A DNA stretch of 64,000 bases, taken from positions 3,745,091-3,809,090 of the forward strand of contig CM034597.1 of the NCBI GenBank assembly GCA_020091685.1, written 5' to 3'. Source of the DNA: Lutjanus erythropterus (taxonomy: Eukaryota; Chordata; Actinopteri; Lutjaniformes; Lutjanidae). The notes under the pieces are model-generated. The model had not been told where the DNA came from and made no database searches. It was given only the letters and a program-made list of their open reading frames with translations. The position numbers and the translations under genes are program-made. Below, piece by piece: positions 23,430-33,871 of the stretch. Positions within the stretch are counted from its first letter, which is position 1; each line of letters begins with the position of its first letter.

Positions 23430-23880
23430 ATCGTATCACATTGTATTGTGACAGGGCTGAATCGTCAACGCAAAAAACAGCACGCACATCCAAAAACGGT
23501 AAGTACTGAGTGCTGGACAGAAGAACAAAAACACAAAAATAGGTCCACACACCAGAAACTGCTCCTTTAGGACATTTAATAGTATCACCACATGTGACGT
23601 TTCAGGCACCAGCCCTTCATCAGACATGAACAAGATAAGGAGACACACTTCCATATATACAACCAATGGTGGTCACCCCACAGATCATGTGATCACACAT
23701 GAAGATATAATTATAATTAAAATACTAAAAATAATTCATATATTTTTCATTTAACCCCCTTGAAGCCAGAGTGTCCAAAGTGTAAATCCAAAAAGCTTCC
23801 CTTCTCAGTAACTGTGAATTTATATTATCACCCCGACAATGTTGTTTGACCTGTTCAGTGCCATAATATCTGAGAGAAGA
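23430..23880 (-). mobile_element. Penelope-like retroelement relic (3' coding end plus UTR)
   Basis: On the minus strand about 23870-23715 reads RYYGTEQV, then QLLRREAFWIYTLDTLASRG, then LNEKY. This is the conserved C-terminal block of Penelope-like elements (LLQRE-FWI--L-TL-P-GLNE), next to their GIY-YIG endonuclease. The downstream non-coding part contains GTGCCTGAAACGTCACATG, the ending seen in fish Penelope-like elements. The reverse transcriptase and most of the endonuclease are missing, so it is dead. Confidence 0.7.
23591..23628 (-). ncRNA. hammerhead-ribozyme-like motif in the Penelope relic
   Basis: On the minus strand: CAUGU (23628-23624), CUGAUGA (23623-23617), AGGGCUGGUGCCU (23616-23604), GAAAC then GUC (23603-23596), ACAUG (23595-23591). 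CAUGU and ACAUG are perfectly complementary (stem I). CUGAUGA and GAAA are the two catalytic core boxes. The middle segment can close stem II by A-U, G-C, G-C, or by GGGC/GCCU with a wobble. The core is followed by ACGU, which can form the minimal 2-bp stem III known for Penelope-like hammerheads, and GUC is the usual cleavage triplet. Activity is untested; a 2-bp stem III would normally need dimer formation. Confidence 0.6.
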
Positions 23881-24925
23881 GGTCAATTCGTATCATACAG
23901 AATTGTTAGCTTTTTAGAAATTTCTAAGATGAATCATGTTGCTGAACATGTACCGAGATCGGTATCAAACACATCCCTGCTTCAGACACATCTCACGACC
24001 TTCTTCTGTGGCTGGAGTTGGTCAGTTTTCATTCAGAATGCAATTGCATTACACGGTTGCATTCACAAATGAACTCGTGTCAAAAGTATCGTTTTTTTGT
24101 ATACGATGATAGCTAAGGTGACAAGCTTGGAGTGAGCAGGCAAGGAGGCTGCCATACACAAACCAAAGGAACCAAAGAAACTTTAAACTTGCTCATAGTA
24201 ATAGTATTAAACTGAACTCAAAGGTAAAATGAAGGAGTCAGCCTTTCAGTCTAACTTCAGCTGCATCAGCTGCAGTAAAAACTTCAGTTTGTCTTTTGTG
24301 TAGCAGAAAAACTGTCTGACACTGCTTCTCTTATTGTTTTAACCAGTGCTGAAGGAACTGATCCAATCAACACAAAGTCATATTTTTTCCCCATCATCCC
24401 CATGTCTACCTCTCGTTCTCTCATATTGTAGGCTATACTTTACAAACTCTTACAGTCTCTGGTTTCTCGGGCTCACCTTCTCATTTTCTTTTTATTACAT
24501 GTTGCATAATTTGTTAGTCCCTCTTTTTGCTTTTCTTTGTCATTCTCCGTCTTTCCTTCTTTCCCTCCCTCTCTCCTATTCCCTACATCTGTCTCCCTCT
24601 CTCCACCTTTGTACAGTGTACGTCTCTTCTTTTCTGTCCTCCCTGCCGAGCCAGTATCAACAGGAGTGAGAGGGAAAGAAAACAAAAATAAAGAGATTGG
24701 AAAGGTTTCTGTTTTTTAGCAAAAATGTTTCCCTGGGAAGACAGAATAGTAGAGACATTGTACTTTGGTGCAGAATGATCGTCCACCAAAAACTGATTTT
24801 ATCACTCAGTTCAGATTCATCTAATCTGGAAGATCAAACATCTATACACAAATTCACATGACTTTATGTCTGTGGTAATAGCACTCTGACTACAACTGCT
24901 AGTGAACCATTGGTAAATCAGTTAC
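23881..24925. other. unassigned sequence with a pyrimidine-rich stretch
   Basis: 24470-24610 is a run of C/T-rich text that creates ORFs on both strands. No gene recognised. Confidence 0.45.
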
Positions 24926-24929
24926 CCCT

Positions 24930-25540
24930 AATCAAATGTTGTAGTTGCTAATGATTAATTAATATTTAGTTAGAAAAAATGAGTGAGGAACAAATGAGGA
25001 ACTAACTGCTAGTTAACCATTCATTTACGTGTGTAACCCCTAATCCAATTTAATCCATTTGCTAATGGTAACAATAATATAAAGAATAAAGATAATGGTA
25101 ATGGTAATGATGACATAATGATAAATAGTCAGTAAGTAATGAAGAACTACTCAGTAACCACTCAGTATTATGTATCATGTTACTTTAGGGCGCACAAAAA
25201 GAGTAAGTAATCATTAGGAAACAAAGTAATGAAGAACTACTTATTAAATACTCATTAACTAGAAGCATTGTTAGTTTTGTACCCTTCACCAGCTGGTTCA
25301 GGGTTCATCAGGAACCATTCATAAAGAAAGTGATCAGTATGATCAGTTCACAGGTATTCATGAATTTGACATTAATACAGGATCTCCCACTCTGTTCTCT
25401 TGTAAACTGTCATTATCGACAATATATTCCTCCATTAGGAATTATTAGGGAAGTACTTAGTAAGAATTCATCAGTTATCATTCCTGAATTGTTCCTCACT
25501 TATTTTTTTAGCTAATCATTAGCATAAACTATTGATTAGC
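24930..25540. mobile_element. inverted-repeat MITE
   Basis: The left arm GCTAATGATTAATTAATA ... GAGTGAGGAACAAATGAGG (from 24947) matches the reverse complement of the right arm (GAATTGTTCCTCACTTATTT ... GCTAATCATTAGC, ending 25523). Arms are about 75-90 bp with gaps. The interior repeats AGTAATGAAGAACTACT. No coding and no clear target duplication. Confidence 0.5.
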
Positions 25541-25656
25541 TATCATGATAGATCTTCATTCGTTCTGCACTCATTCCCTTGTGTACCTTATTTAAAAGTG
25601 TTACTGCAACTTCTTTTGGAGGTACATCTGTGTGCTCCACAAGTTTGGACCTAAGT

Positions 25657-25759
25657 CTTTCTTGTAATGCTTATTTTCATTATCCATTAATATGTCAATC
25701 ATTTTGTCTATTAATTGATTAGTTGTGTGGTCCATAAAATGTCAGAAAACTGTGAAAAA

Positions 25760-25832
<73 letters not shown>

Positions 25833-26015
25833 CTATATATAGTTCTTTCCCAAATGTCTTGTTTTGTCCACAACTCAAAGATATTCAGTTTACTGTCAGA
25901 GAGGAATAAAGAAACTACAAAATAATAAAAAATGACTCAAAATTATTAATCGATTATCAAAATAAATGCTGATTGATTTAATATTGATTAATAATAGATG
26001 AATTGTTGCAGCCCT
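25657..26015 (+). mobile_element. GGGCTGCAAC-type MITE, copy 1 (carries an ATCT microsatellite)
   Basis: Member of the fish MITE with ends GGGCTGCAACTAATGATTAT ... TTGTTGCAGCCCT. The left end is decayed, the right end is intact (ATTGTTGCAGCCCT, ending 26015). The body has CCATAAAATGTCAGAAAACT and TTGTTTTGTCCACAACTC. The family text GAAAAAT runs into (ATCT)n at 25760-25831, so the microsatellite grew inside this copy. Confidence 0.7.
25760..25831. repeat. ATCT microsatellite
   Basis: About 18 perfect ATCT units ending in CTATATATA. Codes for YLSI-type ORFs that are not genes. Confidence 0.95.
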
Positions 26016-26169
26016 GTGTTTTTTGTATGTTGTTAGTTTGTGCAGCTGTTCCTTCCTTTGTTGTGCACAATTTATTGATTGATTGATTGATTTAAAGACA
26101 AAAAATGTTAAAATTTCCACCCAGTGAATCATTTTTTCACTAAAGGCCATGATAATGAATAGACAGCTG

Positions 26170-26340
26170 TGTGTGCACTGTGCATGGTAGGATATCATTA
26201 TTTTTTTTTTAAAAACTGTAATCCAACTAATAATCCACACATTTACTAAATGTAATCTGATCGTCTTTTTAACTGTAATGTAATGCAGTTATGTTTTTCT
26301 ATGTATCCAGATTATGTAATCCCATTGGAAGCCTGCACAT
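26170..26340 (+). repeat. fragment of the GGGAGGGTTAC-type repeat
   Basis: AAAACTGTAATCCAACTAAT, ATGTAATCTGATCGTC, AACTGTAATGTAATGCAG and GATTATGTAATCCC resemble the other half of the element that adjoins the GGGCTGCAAC MITE at three places (29623, 46115, 50337). Confidence 0.4.
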
Positions 26341-27479
26341 CAGCAAGTGAGTTATAGTGACAGACAGTACATGTAAACAGAAATCTCCTCAAGGTGCAGT
26401 TATGTAATATAATCACTGCTCATGATCTTACTGGTGTGATATTAAGCTCTTGTGTTTTTTTAAATTTGAATGTGAACTCTCTACCCAAACAAATGGGAAA
26501 AAGCAGCTCCTCTGACAGAAGTCACAGTTTGCAGCAAAATGTGGTGATAAAGTGTAATTGCTATGGTTAATAAACATAATTACATGTGTTTATTACAGGC
26601 TTTAATTCCAGCGTTTGAAGGTGTATGAGTGTGTGGAGAGGTCAGATCAGGACGTCAGCCTGAGGGAACACGAGAATAATATCACATCAGAAGACATACA
26701 ACTCTTTCTCTCTCTCACTCACACACACACACACCACAAGTGATGTTTGTGTCTTTGTGCATTTTGACTTGTGTAATATCTATGTGGATAATTGTTCCTG
26801 ACACCGACTGACAGCTCATTGGCAGCTCTCCCATGTCTCAGTCTTTGTAGTTGGCTCCAGCTCCTCTACCTGTGTTTTTATCACCTGGGACAAAATAATT
26901 GACGTGGCACCTGAATCTGATCACTGTGTTCTTCCAGCACAGGATTCTCCCTGAGGTGCAAATAGCTGCTAGATGACTGAACCCATATGATCTGTTTGAG
27001 GTCACGTATTCAGGTACATCTCCCAACACAATGGTATGCTCGTAAAAGTTCACCGCAGTCAATGAGGTGTGTGTTGTGAATTTGTTCATGTGTTTGATGT
27101 TTGATGGGAAATTATTACTCACTTGCTGTTCACTGATGGCCGTCACATGCTGTGTGTTCTGCTGTTTATTGGAGATAGTTCAAGATCCTCCAAAAACCTC
27201 TACATCTTAGAAAATCAAAATAGTTCAAAGTCTATTCAGATATGGATGTTGTCATCCATACATGCCACAATCTTTCTTTCAGCCTTAGTCACATGTTTAC
27301 ATGCTGCCCCAGGGTTGCCAGGTCTTTGGCATCAAAACTATTGTGGCATCAATAAGTGATTTAATACCTTCCAGTAAAACTGGCGCCAGCAGGTCGGAGA
27401 GCAGGGGCATGTCATATGTAGGGTTAAATACCTAAATCTGGTGTGTTCCCACACAACCAATACCTACTGGATCGAATCA
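26341..27479. other. unassigned sequence
   Basis: Short AC run at 26719-26735. No gene recognised; the non-repetitive 26820-27110 could be conserved non-coding DNA. Confidence 0.35.
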
Positions 27480-29024
27480 CAAAACCAAAAGAGTCACAAA
27501 TCTCAGGCACACAGCCTGGCAACAAGGATCAGTCCATTGGCCCCGGGACCAGACAGGAGCCAGGTGGAAACCTCAGCTAGATGGCCAGAGGGCAGGACAG
27601 AGGCGGAGACTTCAGGCAGATGGCTTGATGGCAGAGCAGAGGCGGAGCAGGAGACCTCAATTGGACAGCCTACGGGCAGAGCAGAGGCAGGGCTGGAAAC
27701 GTCAGGTGGGCGGCCTGGGGTCAACCATGGGGAGGAGAGCAGATCTTGGGGGCAACCTGGAGGCTGGGTTGAAGGACAGAGCACCTCTGGAGGACGGGCA
27801 TGAAGAAGATGGAACCCTTTAGGAGGCTTGCAACAAAGGCGATGGCGACCAGGAGGCCACTGATGAAAGTGAAGATGAAACCCCTCTGGTGGCTGACAGA
27901 GAAGACGAAGGTGGTGGGAACCTTCTGGCAGCCGATGATGCTGGTGAAAACAAAGGCGGGGACCCTCTGGTGGTTGGCGATGCTGGTGAAGACAAACGTG
28001 GGACCCCTCTGGTGGCTGGCAGCGCTGACAAAGACATAGGTGGGACCCCCTAACAGACGAGCAGGAAGCCAAAGGCAAAGAGGGGACCCCTTGGGAGGTT
28101 GAACAAGACGCCAAAGGCGAGGACGGGAGCCCTCCAGATGTCAGCGATGCGGATGGGACTCCTCCAGCGGCCGATGAAGATGAAGGTATAACCTTTCCGG
28201 AGGCTGGGAAAGACGAAGGTGGAACCCTTCTGGTGGCTGGCAGCGCTGGTAAAGATGAAGGTGGAACACCTCTGGAGGCCAGCGACAGCCGTGAAGATGA
28301 AGGCGGGTCCCCGCAGGAGGCCAGCACTGAGGTGATGGAGCATCCATCAGGTGAGCTGGTGACGCCAGGTAGATTGGAGGCAGCTGCAGCTCAGGATGGA
28401 CAGGAGGTGATTGTGGCCCAGCCAGGACTGGAGGTGGCTGCGGCGGCGACAGTCCCGCCGGGACAGGAAGAGGCTGTGGCGACCCACTGGGACAGGAGAT
28501 GGCGGCTGCCCCACCGGAACAGGAGATGGCAGCAGCCCCACCAGAACAGGAGAGATGAAGGCTGGGTTTCTGGGCAGCAAAATGTCTGTGTCGCTGGGCA
28601 GTAAAACCTCCGTGATGCTGGGCACCTGAGGCTCTGGGACGCTGGCCAGCTGAGAGGCATGACATCTGCAAAGCCTCTCAGACAATGACTTAGGGGCAGG
28701 ATCAGGCAGGGAACTGGCTAGCTGAGAAGCAGGCTTCAAGCTAACAGACTGGGAGCCTGTAGGTCAATGGCTAGCAGGATCTGTAGCTGGCAGGAGGCTC
28801 ACAGGCTGAGGAGAAGCCTGATAGTCAGTGGCACAGAGAAAATCATTCTTTAACCAAGGCTTGGAATAAAGTTCTTTTTGTGCCAATGAAAAGGCTGCTT
28901 GCTTTATTTTGTTGGTAGGGGCCTTAGACCAAATCTCCATTATACACAAGATCGTTGAAAAAAAATCATGAAGTTCATCCTCAATCTCCCTCCTCAAGCT
29001 GGGTCCATATTGATCAGTTTGTAC
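27480..29024 (-). mobile_element. internal region of an LTR element with a 42-bp coding minisatellite
   Basis: Directly after the LTR (29025-29446) the minus strand has ATGGACCCAGC, the gag-like start seen in several fish LTR elements. The frame breaks at once and continues as REIEDELHDFFSTILC, then KPWLKNDF (to about 28764). Farther on the sequence becomes GC-rich. A 42-bp unit such as GGTGAAGACAAAGG-GGGACC (plus strand) repeats with drift over about 27800-28330. The minus strand stays open for 274 codons (27503-28327) as a 14-residue Pro/Ser-rich repeat such as ALPATRGVPRLSSP. Protease, reverse transcriptase, integrase and the second LTR are absent. Confidence 0.5.
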
Positions 29025-29446
29025 TGTTATGTATGTCAAAATAAAACAAGATGGTAGACCCAAAACTGCAGACAGTGAAGCAGAAAACAGTTCAAATGCA
29101 TTTAATAAGTGAACAAATGATCAAAACCTTACATAAATACAGTCAGGTCTCAACCAGAAAAACAAAAGAATCCACAAAGGGCAAAGAAAAGTCCAAGAAA
29201 ACAAGTACCAGATCCAACACAAGAAGGCATTATCAGGAGTATGCAGAATGACACACAATGGACAACGATGAACTGACACAGAAACAGAGAAACACAGGGA
29301 CTAACTAAGAACTAATCAGACACAGGTGAAACAAATGACAATCAAAAAGAGTGGGAAAGGCAGGAAGTAAAGACAAGACATATGATGGAGGACCGGGACT
29401 ACAAAATAAAACAGGAAATAACCAACAAAAACCCCAAACCATGACA
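29025..29446 (-). mobile_element. LTR of the element, minus strand
   Basis: On the minus strand 422 bp begin TGTCATGGTTTGGGGTTTTT and end ACATACATAACA, giving the canonical TG...CA ends. It contains ATTAAATGCATTTGAACTG before the end, a plausible poly-A region. It is followed by GTACAAACTGATCAATATGG; I see no standard primer-binding site. A second LTR was not found left of 27480, so insertion was followed by deletion, or the element is 3'-truncated. It abuts and interrupts the MITE at 29447. Confidence 0.6.
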
Positions 29447-29821
29447 GATTCAGCTTCTTAAATATGAATATTATTATTTGAGTTGTGGACGAAACAAGAC
29501 ATCTGAGGACATCATCTTGAGCTTTTTCATCATTTTCTGACATTTCATGGATAAAAGAGATTAAATGAGAAAATAATCAACCAATTAATTTATGATGAAA
29601 ATAATTGTTAGTTGCAGCCCTAAAACACTATATTAAGCTAAGTAAGCAATTTTTACCATATTATATATATATATATATATATATGTCATCCAAAATTAAA
29701 AATGTAATCAAGTTACATTACTTAAACATTGTGATACTTGGATTAGGTTAGTGACTACATTTTTAACAGCTGATTGGTAACTGTATCAGAATGCATTTTT
29801 AAAGTAACCCTCCCACCCTGG
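29447..29821 (-). mobile_element. compound MITE, copy 1 (GGGCTGCAAC part plus GGGAGGGTTAC part)
   Basis: The GGGCTGCAAC MITE (29447-29622, minus) joins at its end (GTTGCAGCCCTAAAACAC) to a second family, 29623-29821: AAAATGTAATCAAGTTACAT, GATACTTGGATTAGG, GTGACTACATTTTTAACAGC, AGTAACCCTCCCACCCTGG. It is cut on the left by the LTR element. A TA microsatellite at 29660-29684 lies within the second part. The same junction occurs at 46287 and 50336. Confidence 0.65.
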
Positions 29822-29850
29822 CTGTCATGTCAGAATAAGTTTGAGTACAG

Positions 29851-30060
29851 CAGTTTCCCCTATCCTGGTCCTCCGGGCCCTCTGCCCTGCATGTTTGAGA
29901 TGTTTCCCTGCTCCAACACACCTGATTCACATGATCAGCTTGTTATCAGGCTTCAGGCTATCAGGCAGAGGCTTCATGACGAGCTGATCATCTGAGTCAG
30001 GTGTGTTGGAGCAAGGAAACATCTCAAACATGCAGGAGGACCAGGATAGGGGAAACACTG
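29851..30060. mobile_element. palindromic hAT-like MITE
   Basis: 210 bp, almost wholly self-complementary. CAGTTTCCCCTATCCTGG at the left matches the reverse complement of CCAGGATAGGGGAAACACTG at the right. AGATGTTTCCCTGCTCCAAC, ACACCTGATTCACATGATC and GAGCTGATCATCTGAGTCAG continue the arms. A known fish palindromic repeat type (recalled). The target duplication is unclear. Confidence 0.7.
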
Positions 30061-30830
30061 TGCAGGTTACCTACTTGTCTCTGAATGAGGGATGCGTTTT
30101 CACTCTGACACCTTTTCGTGGTACTGCTGAAGCACAGAGGGAGGCAGAGAGAGAGGTGGACAGATATGACCCTGGTTCCTGATTGATTCTACTGTATATG
30201 TTTGTATATACAGTGTAAACTGCTAAAGATAAGTCGGTCTTTGGTAAAACACTCGCTGCTCAGTGCTTTCTGCACCAATGACTCAAACGGCTCAGTTTCC
30301 TCATGTGAATCATTAAACCTTCATCTAGTTCAATTTAAATCTGCCAAACACTTCCAACCCCAACAAGCTGGTGTGACTGTATGTAATTTGGTACACAGCA
30401 GAGCAGGCACAGTTGCATGTTACAGATTGCCCATAATTACTACCATTGCTATTTGCAATTAATACAAGCTACAATTTTCCCCACTTTAGGGAAATAATGT
30501 AAATAATGTTCCTGAGGTAGTGATGGAAAAATGTGGAAACTAGTTCCTCACAGTGTCACGAACACAGAAAGAAAGGCCGGCCTCTAGAATGGCTTCTTCT
30601 TGTCATAAATTTATCAAGTTGTTGAAATTCTGCTGGAGCATTCTTCCAGAAGATATTTCCTCATTTGATGTTTTGATGGTGGTGTTGGAGAGCTCTGTGA
30701 AAGTTAATAGCTGGGCGGAGATCTGGGGCCTGTTCTACCCAGGAAACTCAACACAGCCAGGCTGTTGTTGCGTGAGCTGGCTCAACAAAACTTCGAACTG
30801 CAGTCAGAGATAATGGGTATCAATACGGTT
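30061..30830. repeat. unassigned sequence with Tc1-like relic text
   Basis: 30061-30589 shows no feature. 30590-30720 (TTTTGATGGTGGTGTTGGAG, GCGGAGATCTGG) looks like decayed fish transposon text. 30720-30815 (GGGGCCTGTTCTACCCAG) resembles another common repeat. Both weak. Confidence 0.3.
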
Positions 30831-31465
30831 AGGGGTGGGGGAAATGCTCGATTCTTGGATGCATCGCAATGCGGACATGGAAGATTCAGAATCGATTCAT
30901 AAAAATCAATTTTCTAAATGTTAATTAACGTGATGCTGACAGAGCGAAAAAGGCAGAACTCAGCTGTGAGGGCAGTGCAGCACCTGGACTGTCTCCATGT
31001 CCTGGACCGGACAGGGAGAGACGTACTTCACCTTCTCAAAAGGCAGCAGGTGCAATGATGTTTTGATTTAGTGTATAAATAATTGTGTTTACGAGACAGA
31101 TTTTAAGTGCATTGTGAATACTTTTTATGATCACCCAGAGACATTAGGATATGAGGAGCACAGCAGCGATCAGCTGTAACCAACAGGAGCGGCTGAGCAA
31201 CGCACACCACGGCATTACACAACTTAAAACACCGTTGTGGTGAAGAAAATCACTCTTTGCTCAGTCTGTTCACCTCTAAAACTCTGTGCCAGCTCTGCAT
31301 GCTGGACTGCTGGACCAGCTGCAGATAACTCCAATCCAATCGGCTCCCCCTGGCTTAAAGATTAAGATGTTGATCCATCAAGAGCATCAAGAATCATTTT
31401 ATCATCGAATCGTAGCCCTCTGAATTGTATTCAAATCAAATTGTACCCAGAGATTCCCACCCCTA
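30831..31465. mobile_element. non-autonomous hAT-like element, AGGGGTGGG ends
   Basis: Left end AGGGGTGGGGGAAATGCTCG, right end GATTCCCACCCCTA, with inverted AGGGGTGGGnnAATC-type termini. Internal CGATTC/GAATCG palindromes. Flanking ATACGGTT and ATGATGTT share 5 of 8 positions, a possible decayed 8-bp duplication. About 635 bp, no transposase. Confidence 0.6.
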
Positions 31466-31527
31466 ATGATGTTGGTTATAAACTTTCTTTGTTAACCCAG
31501 GCTTTCAGATCTTTGCATATTCACATG

Positions 31528-31985
31528 AAAGGGTTACCTTGCACAGCAGCTGGATTTGCAAGGTCATGTGAGAATCCATCTTTCCAGGCTTCAAATTTTG
31601 TGTTTGTGTCCGCACCAAAAGTGGTGCAGCCAATCAGTGTGCTAGGAGGGACTACTGGCAGCTACAGCCATGGTTTTGGATGTGACAACAGTGAGAATAG
31701 ATACTGTGATAGCATCAGTTATATCAGAACTGAGAGTATTTCTTCATTGAAAGAAGAGCAAAGAAGAACACTGAAGGCTTTTCTCCATGGAAAACATGTT
31801 TTCGCTCTTCTCGACCAGCCTCAGCAAGAGTTTGATCTGATTGGTTGAAGTCAGCCTGTGTTAGACGTGACAGACAGATGGTTCATCCAAACACCTGCCA
31901 AGTGTTTTTTTAAGTGCCTGCCCTTTTCCAAAGTGTTTCTAAGGATGACGGTCCCAGATGGTTCTTTGTAACAAACAATCTCGTG
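31528..31985 (+). repeat. helicase-fragment repeat family, copy D
   Basis: Near full-length member: TTACCTTGCACAGCAGCTGG, GAATCCATCTTTCCAGGC, GGTGCAGCCAATCAGTGTGC (a CCAAT box in promoter-like text), GCTACAGCCATGGTTTTGG, then the helicase part. It lacks the ATG region. The Walker A region is decayed (LLDQPQQEFD in place of LLPTGFGKSL). It ends at CCAGATGGTTCTTTGTAACA. The 135-codon ORF at 31441-31848 runs across it and is not a gene. Confidence 0.75.
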
Positions 31986-32922
31986 TGTCATGTTAACAAA
32001 AGGGGGTGTTTGCTGCATCATTTGACCCCCTGTTCTGCATATGGACAGATCACGACATGCCTATTTCATAATGGAGAGCTGTGGAGAGTATATGGAGAGA
32101 GGAATGCAGTCAGAAGAATACTAAATGATTTAATGTGCTTTCAATACCCATTTATTTCTAATGTGACAACTTACCTTAATTAAACTTCATACAACATGTT
32201 CAAACATATTGATAATGAAGAAGACGTTAATATCACATTAGTTTCAAAGTAAATCAAAGTAAAATGAATGTTACTGACTGAATATTATCAGTAATAGTGT
32301 TCAGTGTTCTGAGCTGTAATAGCAGATCAGGATCGAGCTAAAATCATGCAACATTATTTTAGCATGTGGATGATCTGCTGTGTAAAATTTAGAGTGTTTA
32401 TATGATTTGAAGTAAATCTCTTTAGTGAAACTACTCAACACAAAACAAAGAATGTAGGTAAGAACAGTCAATATGTGAATATTAGAGCAATGTTCTCTAT
32501 CTGTCTATCTGTGGTTACCATCGGAACAACAGCCGCTATGATCAGATACACCTGCACTGGCCTTCCTGATAGAGACACCTGAGCACAGCACGGCCTTTAA
32601 TTTTCTCTCTCTCTCTCACACACACACACACATGCACACAGACACACACACACACACAAACTACTCATTACTCCCCCTTCCTGTAGATATTGAGGAGGTT
32701 CACCTCAGACCTCAGACTGTCAGTGTCTGGGCGTCTGTAATCCTCGAAGCCCCCCTGGAGCACAGAGAGAAATGAGAGCCGCTGACAGAGCGCTGTAACG
32801 TCATCCAGACCAGAGCTACCATCAAATCTTGGGAAATACCTACAAATCCATCTTCGCCAGACGAAGACAGAGAGGGGGAGAGGAAGAGAGGGAGACGGGG
32901 CGAGGGAGGGAGTAGGATAAAG

Positions 32923-32963
<41 letters not shown>

Positions 32964-33330
32964 AAGAGAGGGGGAGAGACCCTCATTCTCTACCCACTCG
33001 TCCTCCTCTTGTCTAGAGGGAAAAAATGAGCGGAGCGTCTGAAAGGCAGCCCGTACTTAACCACCTCCTGAGTCTGTCTCATAATGTCAGAGACTGTCTG
33101 AAGACGAGAGTCTCTGTGAGATTAGACAGATCTGCATCAGCACTCTGCTCAACAACACATGGAGACGACAACTGTTGTTGTACATCTCTCACAGCTGTAT
33201 TGACCCCTTTTGATCCACCATAAAGTTACAAGGTAGAAGCTCCTGGTAATGTAAAGGAAAGGTCTGTTGATATTCTACATTCTTCTCATTGTCATTGTCA
33301 ATGTGACTGAAAACATATGGAGCTTATATA
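31986..33330. other. unassigned sequence with CA and GA tracts
   Basis: CA-rich stretch at 32618-32658 and GA tract at about 32930-32956. No gene recognised. Purine-rich 32860-32990 creates ORFs only by composition. Confidence 0.45.
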
Positions 33331-33871
33331 CAGAGATGGGAGGTAACTACAACTACTTAACTACTTTTTAATTTTACTCCCTACATTTGAACACAGATAT
33401 CTGTACTTTTTACCCCTTCATTTTCAAATCAGGCTCATTACTTTAGCTTTAATGCATTTGAGGGGCATTATTGACTATTGTTAATTTATATCGTTGTGCG
33501 CCACCTTCCAACATCAAGACTGATTTCATCAAGATATTTCAGAAAAGACAATTCTCTGGTGGATCCATCAGTGGATGTTATACACACCAGATGTAAAAAG
33601 ACATAAATTACATCACAAAAACATGTAACAAGACTAAAAAGATGTAACAAGATGAAAAACAACAAAAAATATGTAACAAGACAGAAAAAATGTAAAAGAT
33701 ATAGCAAGAAAAAAGACATAACAGGAGGCAACAAGACAAAGAAGACATAAGACAACAATGTAAAAGACATAACAAGACAAAAGATGTTACAAGACTAAAA
33801 ACAGCCATTTTTCCCCCACAGTCCAGCTGTACTTCTACATTAGTAAAGAATGTGTACTTATGCCACCTCTG
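33331..33871. mobile_element. MITE with internal AAGATGTAACAAGA array, copy 2 (both ends)
   Basis: Left end CAGAGATGGGAGGTAACTAC (33331); right end CTTATGCCACCTCTG (33871), reverse complement CAGAGGTGGCATAAG. Inside are the family text ACAACTACTTAACTACTTTTT and a degenerate array about 33590-33800 with AACAAGATGAAAAA and AAGATGTAACAAG units. Flanking octamers CTTATATA and CCTGTAAC match poorly, so no target duplication is shown. Confidence 0.6.

Noticed and set aside
25715-25925. YLSI-repeat proteins
   Set aside because: Translations of the ATCT microsatellite.
27858-27895. Hammerhead-like CTGATGA ... GAAAC in the 42-bp array
   Set aside because: Stems I and II do not pair; the match comes from the repeat unit.
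27503-28327. 274-codon minus-strand ORF as a host gene
   Set aside because: It is low-complexity Pro/Ser/His-rich, the plus strand is open too, and it lies in a 42-bp tandem array of an LTR element.
31441-31848. 135-codon ORF as a gene
   Set aside because: It spans the junction of an hAT element and helicase-family copy D; the helicase part is decayed.
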